Source: Muribaculaceae bacterium (lineage in GTDB: Bacteria > Bacteroidota > Bacteroidia > Bacteroidales > Muribaculaceae). Taken from it: 5,760 nt of DNA. Shown in pieces: positions 1 through 5,760 of the stretch. The DNA lies in the NCBI GenBank assembly GCA_029057255.1, contig JAICZO010000007.1, forward strand, positions 1-5,760, read 5' to 3'. Made by a program: the position numbers and the translations under genes. Each line of letters begins with the position of its first letter. Position 1 is the stretch's first letter. Under the pieces are notes generated by a model, which was not told where the DNA came from, ran no database searches, and saw only the letters and a list, made by a program, of their open reading frames with translations.

Positions 1-346
1 CAATATATTACCAAAAAAATAACAAACTTTTGCAAGCAGGCACAATAAAGCAGACCTTAAAGGCGTTTCAACAAGAGGACAACATATTACACACCGCCTT
101 ACCACTATTGCCTATGGAGAAACGCTCTACCCTCACACGCATGGCTAAGAAATAATCCGACACGACAGTCCTCTCACCCCGTCCCTCGACTCTGGCACGC
201 CTGCGCCAGCTGGCTCGAGCAGCATATTCCGGACCCGCAGGGATGAACATCATCATCCTGAACTGAGAGCATAGTGTAACTGATACAAGCACAGCCATAA
301 ACGCATCACCGGCCCGCAGCTGACAAGCAGCCGCGGGCCGTCACAT
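1..346. other. Gene-free 5' region, no supported gene
   Basis: I see no convincing gene here. The first 60 bases are AT-rich; the stretch from about 160 to 340 is GC-rich and holds several small inverted repeats: 192-209 (CTGGC and GCCAG arms, 7 pairs including one wobble), 241-258 (GGATGA and TCATCC arms) and the large stem at 310-340. Very short + strand reading frames exist at 114-155 (13 residues) and 243-266 (7 residues, with three consecutive isoleucine codons), but nothing shows they are translated. A 76-codon minus-strand frame (298 to 68) uses AGG and CGA arginine codons unlike the neighbouring genes and was not called. The region may be the tail of an upstream transcript, a small RNA, or plain spacer. 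Confidence 0.5.
310..340 (+). terminator. GC-rich stem-loop, possible terminator of an upstream + strand transcript
   Basis: The arms CGGCCCGC (310-317) and GCGGGCCG (333-340) are perfectly complementary. After one A/C mismatch the stem continues with GCTG (319-322) against CAGC (328-331), closing a five-base loop. That gives 12 base pairs with a single mismatch, by far the strongest hairpin in the gene-free region. On the + strand it is followed by TCACATTTTC, a short and displaced T tract. A rho-independent terminator for something transcribed from the left is therefore reasonable but not typical. It ends seven bases before the -33 box of the next promoter, so it may insulate that promoter from read-through. 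It could instead be part of a structured RNA. The stem is seen directly; the role is inferred. Confidence 0.45.
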
Positions 347-377
347 TTTCATATCTGACGCTTTTTGCGTACCTTTG
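347..377 (+). promoter_or_regulatory. Bacteroidota-type promoter for the oxidoreductase gene
   Basis: The -7 box TACCTTTG (370-377) fits the Bacteroidota consensus TAnnTTTG exactly. A -33 box TTTC (347-350; consensus TTTG, one mismatch) lies 19 bases upstream, within the usual 19-21. Transcription should start near 381, giving a leader of about 33 bases to the ATG at 414. The promoter also bears on the start codon: the in-frame TTG at 375 lies inside the -7 box, so it would not be present in the transcript. Confidence 0.7.
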
Positions 378-413
378 CGGCCACGAAACCCTGAAACTGT
401 TATTCTGAAAGAA

Positions 414-1724
414 ATGATAGACATGACTTCAGACAGCGGATACACTATGGCAGAGGCTATTGCCGAAGCCAAACGCTGTCTCCACTGCAAAGTGCCCGGC
501 TGCCGCAAAGGCTGCCCTATAAACAACGATATTCCTGACTGGGTACACGAACTCGCTATGGGCAATCTCGGCAACGCGATGGCCATCATCAACGCGAAGA
601 GCAACCTGCCCGCCGTATGCGGCCGTGTGTGCGCACACGAGCGCCAGTGCGTAGGCAACTGCGTGCTCGGCAAGAAAGGATGCCCCGTCAACATCGGCAA
701 GCTCGAGCAGTTTGTCGCCGACTTCGACAGCGACATGGCTCTCTCTCATGAGAACATCGTCGAGAAGACCCGCGGACGCGTGGCCGTAATCGGCAGCGGC
801 CCCGCAGGCCTGACCATCGCCGGCGAACTGTCGCGCCAGGGCGTAGCGGTCGAAATCTTCGAGATGGGCCGCGAGGCCGGAGGCGTGCTCATGTACGGCA
901 TACCCGAGTACCGCCTGCCCAAAGAAGTAGTACGCAAGGAGATAGCCAAAATAGAGCATCTCGGCGTAATCATCCACACCGACACCACCATCGGACGCAC
1001 GCTGACCATCGACGACCTATTCGACCGCGGCTTCGACGCCATCTTCATCGGCACAGGCACAGGCAAGCCCAAGAGCCTCGAAGTGCCCGGCGGCAACCTG
1101 CCCGGCGTGCGCATGGCCATATGGTTCCTCCGTCGCGTGAGCCTCTTCAACGAGGGGTACATCGGCCGCGACGAAGTCATGGTCAAGCCAGGCGACAAGG
1201 TATTTGTCATCGGATGCGGCAACACCGCTATGGACGCCGCCCGCACATCAGTGCGCCTGGGAGCATCAGAAGTCACAGTGCTCTACCACCGCGACATCGA
1301 GCGCATGTCGGCACTGCGCGCCGAGTACGACGACGCTGTCAGCGAGGGCGTCAAGTTCAGATGGAACACTTCGCTGACCGACATCCACGGCACCGACGGC
1401 GTGCTCGACGCCATCACAACCGTCACCGACGGCGGCGAACCCGTCAGCGAACCCGCCGACAAGGTCATAATGGCCGTCGGCAGCGCTCCCGCATCGCGCA
1501 TCGTCAGCTCGACCGAAGGCATCGACGTCGACAGCAAAGGCTATGTCATAACACGCGACACCCCCTACGGCATGACTTCACGAAAAGGCGTATTCGCCGG
1601 CGGCGACGTGACAAACCGCCCCGCCACTGTCGTGCACGCTATGCAGGACGCGCGCGAAGTGGCACGCGGTATGCTCGCCTATCTCGACGCCGTAAAACTC
1701 TTCAGAGAGATTGACAGGAAGTAG
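414..1724 (+). CDS. gltD: Glutamate synthase small-chain-like NAD(P)-dependent oxidoreductase
   Basis: This 436-residue flavoprotein belongs to the GltD/NfnB/PreT family and most resembles the stand-alone type named 'glutamate synthase (NADPH), homotetrameric' (sometimes gltA). Members pass electrons between NAD(P)H, FAD and [4Fe-4S] centres in the cytoplasm. Residues 1-105 hold two cysteine clusters: C22, C25, C30, C34 and C69, C73, C79, C83 (plus C90). An FAD-binding Rossmann motif, IGSGPAGL, lies at 126-133. An NAD(P)-binding motif, IGCGNTA, lies at 266-272, with C268 where glycine is common. The C-terminal FAD motif GVFAGGD is at 392-398. Length and domain order are normal. The start is the first ATG after the predicted transcription start; ATG 423 is equally plausible, because the A/G-rich run 407-413 sits at a better distance from it. 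A TTG start at 375 is unlikely since it overlaps the promoter. No large glutamate synthase subunit or NfnA/SudA partner lies beside it, so the true electron partner and whether it makes glutamate are uncertain. The family call is firm. Confidence 0.9.
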   Translation: MIDMTSDSGYTMAEAIAEAKRCLHCKVPGCRKGCPINNDIPDWVHELAMGNLGNAMAIINAKSNLPAVCGRVCAHERQCVGNCVLGKKGCPVNIGKLEQFVADFDSDMALSHENIVEKTRGRVAVIGSGPAGLTIAGELSRQGVAVEIFEMGREAGGVLMYGIPEYRLPKEVVRKEIAKIEHLGVIIHTDTTIGRTLTIDDLFDRGFDAIFIGTGTGKPKSLEVPGGNLPGVRMAIWFLRRVSLFNEGYIGRDEVMVKPGDKVFVIGCGNTAMDAARTSVRLGASEVTVLYHRDIERMSALRAEYDDAVSEGVKFRWNTSLTDIHGTDGVLDAITTVTDGGEPVSEPADKVIMAVGSAPASRIVSSTEGIDVDSKGYVITRDTPYGMTSRKGVFAGGDVTNRPATVVHAMQDAREVARGMLAYLDAVKLFREIDRK

Positions 1725-1791
1725 AATTATTCCTAAAATACGTATCCAAATATTAAATAATGTTTAATTGAGCTAATAAGTTAAGTTAAAA
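1725..1791. other. AT-rich intergenic spacer with small AT inverted repeat
   Basis: Right after the oxidoreductase stop codon the composition changes sharply to AT-rich. ATTAAA (1752-1757) and TTTAAT (1763-1768) form a perfect six-pair inverted repeat, but it is all A-T and lacks a following T run, so I do not call it an intrinsic terminator. The stretch lies directly upstream of a promoter and may serve as an AT-rich upstream element or a regulator site; neither is shown. No gene is visible. Confidence 0.35.
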
Positions 1792-1824
1792 TTTGCCGTT
1801 CTCGGACAAAAACAGCTACCTTTG
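1792..1824 (+). promoter_or_regulatory. Bacteroidota-type promoter for the amidase/glycosyltransferase pair
   Basis: TTTG (1792-1795), a spacer of 21 bases and TACCTTTG (1817-1824) match both boxes of the Bacteroidota consensus without a mismatch. The expected transcription start is near 1828, giving a leader of about 47 bases. As no promoter is visible in the 48-base gap before the glycosyltransferase, this promoter probably serves both genes. Confidence 0.8.
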
Positions 1825-1833
1825 TCGGTATAC

Positions 1834-1849
1834 GACGCGCACACGCGTC
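1834..1849 (+). promoter_or_regulatory. Short perfect hairpin in the 5' leader
   Basis: GACGCG (1834-1839), loop CACA and CGCGTC (1844-1849) form a six-pair stem with no mismatch, beginning about six bases after the predicted transcription start. The following 25 bases up to the ATG are AT-rich and look unstructured, with no Shine-Dalgarno match, the usual arrangement in Bacteroidota. A 5'-end hairpin of this kind could protect the mRNA from decay. It is also a palindrome and could be a repressor site. The pairing is seen; both roles are guesses. Confidence 0.4.
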
Positions 1850-1874
1850 CTACCATATAACAAAGCATAGCTCA

Positions 1875-4841
1875 ATGAAAACAATCAGTGCTTTCGCACT
1901 AACATTCGCACTTACCCTTGCCATGCCTTCGACCTTCACGGCATCGGCAGGGGTACGCGAGGATGCCGTCGCGGAGGCGGCCACCCGCTATCTGCCCGGA
2001 AAGACCGGTTTCGGCTCGGTCAAGGTGAAGAAACTGACAATCAACGACAAGAAACGCACGGTCACGGTCACCTTCAACGATGCCGCCGCATACATCCCCT
2101 TCACCAAGGAGAGTCTCGCCGACTTCAAGGCCGACTGCCTCAAGGCTCTCGGCCAGCAGTACGGCAAGTACAAGGTGAGCCTGATTGCCGGCAAGACCTC
2201 ACTCGACAAGCTCGTGCAGTACGCGCCCAAGAAGAACATAGGCCCGACAGAGAAAGAGCCATTCATCGTCCGCCACGACGACGTGAAGGCTCCCGAAGGC
2301 CTCGACGGCGCCAACATTGCCCTCTGGCAGAGCCACGGCTGGTATTTCGAGCCTAAGCTCAACCGCTGGGAGTGGCAGCGCGCCCGCATCTTCCAGACTG
2401 TCGAGGACCTCTATCCGCAGAGCTACATCATACCCTTCCTCATGCCTATGCTCGAGAACGCAGGAGCATACGTCATGAGCCCCCGCGAGCGCGACATACA
2501 GCGCACCGAGATTATCGCCGACAACGACGGCGGCAAGCTCGTCGCCGGCAGCTTCACCACCACAGGACACTGGAGCAAGACCGGCGCCAAGGCTTTTGCC
2601 TACAGCAAGGCCGAGCTGCACAACGGCGACAACCCCTTCGCCGACGGCACCTCGCTCAAAGCTGAGCTGTCAGGCTCTGACGAAGCCACGGCAACGGCAT
2701 CGTGGAAAGCGGAAGTACCGGCCGACGGCAAGTATGCCGTGTATGTCAGCTACACCACCCTCCCCAACAGCACATCGGCAGCACGCTACCGCATACACGC
2801 CGCCGACGGCGTGCACGACTTCACCGTCAACCAGAAGATGGGCGGCGGCACATGGATCTATCTCGGCCACTTCGAGCTGCGCAAGGAAAAAGGCGAGCAC
2901 ACCGTCGTCGAGCTGCTCAACACCGGCGACGACAAGCACCTGTGCGTCACTGCCGACGCCGTGAAAATAGGCGGTGGCATGGGCAACGTGGCACGCATCG
3001 TCAAGGAGCCCCTCGACAACATCGACTACGAATACACCCTCAGCGGATATCCCCGCTTCACCGAGGGCGCACGCTACTTCCTGCAGTGGGCCGGCGCCCC
3101 CGACAGCGTCTTCACTCCCTCTGACTACGTCAACGACTACACCGACGACTACAAGTCGCGCGGCCTGTGGGTCAACTGGCTCGCCGGCGGCTCGTCGATG
3201 CTCCCCGACCGCGAGGGTCTCGGCATACCCGTCGACCTCAGCTTCGCCTTCCACACCGACGCCGGCACAACAATGAACGACTCCATCATCGGCACTCTCG
3301 GCATCTACTGCACCGCCGGCGAGAAGCTCGGCAACGGCAGCAGCCGCATGGCATCGCGCGACCTCACCAACGAAGTGATGACCAACATCGTCGACGACGT
3401 CCGTGCCGAATTCGAGCCGGAGTGGACACGCCGCGGCATGTGGGACAAGAGCTACTTCGAGGCACGCGTGCCCGAAGTGCCCGCAATGCTCCTGGAGTTC
3501 CTCTCGCACCAGAACTTCGCCGACATGTCCTACGGACTCGACCCCAACTTCCGCTTCACCGTGTCGCGCGCCATATACAAGGGCATGCTCAAGTTCATCG
3601 CCCACCGCGACGGACGCCCCTATGTGGTGCAGCCCCTGCCCGTGCGCGCCTTCGCCATCAACGACACCGGCAACGGCAACTACCGCCTGTCGTGGGCCGA
3701 GACCGTCGACAGCCTCGAGGCCACGGCAACACCCACATATTATATTATTGAAGAGCGCACCGGCAACGGTCCCTTCCGCACCGCAGGCCGCTCCGACCGA
3801 CCCGAGTTCAACGTCAGCATAAACGATGACGCCATCCACTCCTACCGCATCACGGCAGGCAATGCCGGCGGCGTATCCTTCCCCTCCGAAGTCCTTGCCC
3901 TCTGCCACCGCCCCGGCAAACCGTCGGTGACAATCGTCAACGGCTTCACACGCGTCAGCGCCCCCGACCGCTTTGACTCGGGCGACATCGCCGGCTTCTA
4001 CGACGCCAAGGACCACGGCGTACCCTACAAGGAGGACATCTCGTTTATCGGCAGCATGTTCGAGTTCCGCCGCGACATCCCCTGGATGGACGACGACGCG
4101 GCAGGCTTCGGCGCCTCACGTGCCGACTACGAGGACAAGGTCATCGCCGGCAACACCTTCGACTACGTCTACACCCACGGCGAAGCCATCCGCAAGGCGG
4201 GCTACGGCTTTGTATCGTCGAGCGTCGAGGCCTTCATCAAAGGCACCGACCGCCCCGCCACTGTCGACCTCATCCTCGGCAAGCAGAAAGAGATAACCCG
4301 CGGCCGCGGTGTCTACGGCACATACTACAAGGCCTTCCCCTCGTCGCTGCAGGACCGTATCGCTGCCCTTACAGCCGGCGGCTCAAGCTTCTTCATCTCC
4401 GGAGCATACGTAGCCTCCGACATCTGGGACAACCCAAACTCGTCGAAGGAAGTTGCCGAGGCCGACAAGAAATTCGCCCGCGAAGTGCTCGGCTACAACT
4501 GGCGCGTGGACCAGGCATCGGTGACAGGCGAGGCTTACCAGGTGCCGACACGCTTCAAGGACTTCGGCAAAGGCGACTACCGCTTCTCCAACACCCTCAA
4601 CAGCGAGTGCTATGTTGTCGAGTCGCCCGACTCGTTCTACCCCGCCGACGACAAGAAGGGCTGCACCTTCATGCGCTACAGCGAGAACAACCTCATCGCG
4701 GGCACACTCTTCGACAACGGCAACTACCGCACGGCAGTCATCGGATTCCCCTTCGAGACCATCGACGGCGCCGCCTCGAGAGAGCACCTCATGAAGCAGG
4801 TTCTCGACTTCTTCGCCGACCCGGCTCCCCTCCGCAAATAA
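1875..4841 (+). CDS. Secreted 'xanthan lyase'-type protein: amidase_3-like domain with golvesin-type insert
   Basis: This 988-residue protein has a signal peptide (residues 1-25, hydrophobic core, ASA cleavage site before G26) and no lipobox, so it should reach the periplasm or beyond. Residues 26 to about 140 form a small unassigned domain. About 145-210 resembles the first half of a zinc N-acetylmuramoyl-L-alanine amidase: SHG with H154, E177 at the head of a helix, then LENAGAYVMSPRERD ending at D207. About 225-368 is a golvesin/Xly-type beta-sandwich (from W233 to the closing ADAVKIGGG). The amidase fold then appears to resume: FHTDAG with H460, and VPAMLLEFLSHQN with E541 as candidate catalytic glutamate. 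About 588-680 looks like fibronectin type III. About 681-988 is an alpha/beta domain reminiscent of glutamine-amidotransferase-like folds, ending in GFPFETI and a helix. Databases often call such proteins xanthan lyase, but I see no lyase catalytic domain. Peptidoglycan amide hydrolysis is my best inference; the substrate is unproven. Leader and promoter lie upstream, and a glycosyltransferase follows after 48 bases. Confidence 0.8.
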   Translation: MKTISAFALTFALTLAMPSTFTASAGVREDAVAEAATRYLPGKTGFGSVKVKKLTINDKKRTVTVTFNDAAAYIPFTKESLADFKADCLKALGQQYGKYKVSLIAGKTSLDKLVQYAPKKNIGPTEKEPFIVRHDDVKAPEGLDGANIALWQSHGWYFEPKLNRWEWQRARIFQTVEDLYPQSYIIPFLMPMLENAGAYVMSPRERDIQRTEIIADNDGGKLVAGSFTTTGHWSKTGAKAFAYSKAELHNGDNPFADGTSLKAELSGSDEATATASWKAEVPADGKYAVYVSYTTLPNSTSAARYRIHAADGVHDFTVNQKMGGGTWIYLGHFELRKEKGEHTVVELLNTGDDKHLCVTADAVKIGGGMGNVARIVKEPLDNIDYEYTLSGYPRFTEGARYFLQWAGAPDSVFTPSDYVNDYTDDYKSRGLWVNWLAGGSSMLPDREGLGIPVDLSFAFHTDAGTTMNDSIIGTLGIYCTAGEKLGNGSSRMASRDLTNEVMTNIVDDVRAEFEPEWTRRGMWDKSYFEARVPEVPAMLLEFLSHQNFADMSYGLDPNFRFTVSRAIYKGMLKFIAHRDGRPYVVQPLPVRAFAINDTGNGNYRLSWAETVDSLEATATPTYYIIEERTGNGPFRTAGRSDRPEFNVSINDDAIHSYRITAGNAGGVSFPSEVLALCHRPGKPSVTIVNGFTRVSAPDRFDSGDIAGFYDAKDHGVPYKEDISFIGSMFEFRRDIPWMDDDAAGFGASRADYEDKVIAGNTFDYVYTHGEAIRKAGYGFVSSSVEAFIKGTDRPATVDLILGKQKEITRGRGVYGTYYKAFPSSLQDRIAALTAGGSSFFISGAYVASDIWDNPNSSKEVAEADKKFAREVLGYNWRVDQASVTGEAYQVPTRFKDFGKGDYRFSNTLNSECYVVESPDSFYPADDKKGCTFMRYSENNLIAGTLFDNGNYRTAVIGFPFETIDGAASREHLMKQVLDFFADPAPLRK

Positions 4842-4889
4842 CATCCATTAATCACATACAGAAACTCAGGACCATAGAACTGATATAAC

Positions 4890-5760
4890 ATGAAAACAAC
4901 TATCCACTGTTTCCTCCCCTACATCGACGAAGCCCAGGTTAAAGGCACCGTCGAGGCTCTCAAAGAAAGCACTCTCGTGACCAAGATCACGCTCCTTGCG
5001 AGCGACAATGCCGCACAGGCATGTCTCGGCTGCGACATAGCATACATCGACTCCCTCAACTCGTCGGACACTATGGTGAAAATCGCCGAAGCTGCCCAGG
5101 CCGAGTTCATCCTCCTCTACACCAAGCAGAACACCCTCGTGCCCGGATACTTCGCGCTCGACCGCTTCGCCAAAATCGCGCAGGACTCCAAAGCCGGCAT
5201 GCTCTACGCCGACAGCTACACCGTTGTCGAAGGCAAAAAGAGCAACGCTCCGGTAATCGACTACCAGTTCGGCTCGCTCCGCGACGACTTCAACTTCGGC
5301 TCCGTCCTCTTCTTCAACACCGCCGACTTCAAGAAGGCTGCCGCAGGCATCGACGTGCGCTATAAGGCAGCAGGCCTCTACGACCTCCGCCTGCGTCTGA
5401 GCCGCATCGCTCCGATAGTGCACATCAACGAGTATCTCTACAGCGACGTCACCCTCGACAACCGCCGCTCCGGTGAGAAGATTTTCGATTATGTCGACCC
5501 GAAGAACCGCGGCGTCCAGATCGAGATGGAGCAGGCATGCACGGCACACCTCAAGGCCATCGGCGGCTATCTCGAGCCCGTCTTCGAGCCTATCGAATTC
5601 AACCGCGGCGAGTTCAAGAACGAGGCTTCGGTCATCATCCCCGTGCGCAACCGCGTCCGCACCATACGCGACGCCATCCGCAGCGTGCTCTCGCAGAAGA
5701 CCGACTTCCCCTTCAGCCTCATCATCATCGACAACCACTCCACCGACGGCACAACCGAGG
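4890..5760 (+). CDS. Glycosyltransferase with tandem family-2 domains (3' end outside window)
   Basis: 290 codons are visible with no stop, so the gene continues past the window end. The N-terminal part (about residues 1-165) is a short, divergent GT-A-like domain. It contains AEFILLYTKQNTL, then YADSY with D108, then LRDDFNFGS, a pattern I associate with family-2 glycosyltransferases of Bacteroidales. After a linker of mixed helices, a second and canonical GT2 domain begins near residue 246: SVIIPVRNR (247-255), then a helix and IIIDNHSTDGT (278-288) with D281 and D286, the nucleotide-sugar binding start of a GT-A fold. No signal peptide or membrane segment is visible, so it probably acts on the cytoplasmic side with a nucleotide-sugar donor; sugar and acceptor cannot be read from this. 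The ATG at 4890 is the natural start, with an A/T-rich leader and no Shine-Dalgarno match. Only 48 bases separate it from the secreted amidase-like gene, with no terminator or promoter, indicating one operon. Confidence 0.85.
   Translation, partial: MKTTIHCFLPYIDEAQVKGTVEALKESTLVTKITLLASDNAAQACLGCDIAYIDSLNSSDTMVKIAEAAQAEFILLYTKQNTLVPGYFALDRFAKIAQDSKAGMLYADSYTVVEGKKSNAPVIDYQFGSLRDDFNFGSVLFFNTADFKKAAAGIDVRYKAAGLYDLRLRLSRIAPIVHINEYLYSDVTLDNRRSGEKIFDYVDPKNRGVQIEMEQACTAHLKAIGGYLEPVFEPIEFNRGEFKNEASVIIPVRNRVRTIRDAIRSVLSQKTDFPFSLIIIDNHSTDGTTE

Noticed and set aside
181..240. Resemblance to signal recognition particle RNA on the minus strand (GGTCCGGAA segment)
   Set aside because: Only a few bases match; the rest of the conserved SRP RNA loop and flanking helices are missing.
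1121..1714. Overlapping + strand frame within the oxidoreductase
   Set aside because: The translation is arginine/histidine-rich with no motifs, a shifted reading of the true gene.
1752..1768. ATTAAA/TTTAAT inverted repeat as terminator of the oxidoreductase gene
   Set aside because: The stem is only six A-T pairs and has no T run after it; too weak for an intrinsic terminator.
2670..4016. Long minus-strand open frame (448 codons) inside the secreted protein gene
   Set aside because: It is a mirror of a GC-rich gene with C-ending codons, which suppresses stops on the opposite strand. The translation is valine/alanine/glycine-rich with no recognisable motif, and the + strand frame has a signal peptide and domain motifs.
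1875..4841. Polysaccharide (xanthan) lyase function
   Set aside because: The common database label seems to derive from the golvesin/Xly-type module. I see no lyase catalytic domain; the visible candidate residues fit a zinc amidase better.
4866..5738. Long minus-strand open frame (290 codons) opposite the glycosyltransferase
   Set aside because: It is the same kind of shadow; its translation is low-complexity Val/Ala/Glu/Asp-rich, whereas the + strand frame carries clear GT2 motifs.
1..5760. CRISPR array, insertion sequence, phage or toxin-antitoxin genes
   Set aside because: No spaced direct repeats, transposase motifs, terminal inverted repeats, or small paired genes were seen.

Overview
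The window looks like ordinary chromosome of a Bacteroidales bacterium (phylum Bacteroidota), plausibly a GC-richer gut lineage such as Muribaculaceae. The main support is two promoters of the Bacteroidota sigma-factor type (TTTG-like -33 box, 19-21 bases, TAnnTTTG -7 box). Both gene starts lack a clear Shine-Dalgarno site, and the proteins themselves resemble Bacteroidales families. The coding strand is GC-rich with a strong preference for C-ending codons, while the gaps upstream of genes are AT-rich. The family-level placement is an impression, not a demonstration.

Layout, all on the + strand. Bases 1-346 contain no gene I can support. They hold several small inverted repeats and end in a strong GC-rich stem-loop at 310-340. 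A promoter at 347-377 then drives a glutamate synthase small-chain-like NAD(P)H oxidoreductase (414-1724). An AT-rich gap of 150 bases carries the best promoter of the window (1792-1824) and a short hairpin in the expected 5' leader. It drives a 988-residue secreted protein (1875-4841). After 48 bases without a promoter or terminator comes a glycosyltransferase (4890 onward) that runs off the window end.

The oxidoreductase has two cysteine clusters for iron-sulfur centres, an FAD site and an NAD(P) site. It stands alone, without a large glutamate synthase subunit or an NfnA/SudA-type partner next to it. It has its own promoter and is probably functionally separate from what follows.

The second and third genes look like one transcription unit. 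The secreted protein belongs to the group commonly labelled 'xanthan lyase' or 'golvesin C-terminal-like domain protein'. My reading is that it is a zinc amidase (amidase_3 fold) whose catalytic domain is interrupted by a golvesin-type beta-sandwich, followed by a fibronectin-III-like module and a C-terminal alpha/beta domain. The partner encodes at least the start of two tandem family-2 glycosyltransferase domains. Together they suggest making a surface or envelope glycan and trimming or binding glycan or peptidoglycan outside the inner membrane. This link rests on gene order and domain content only.
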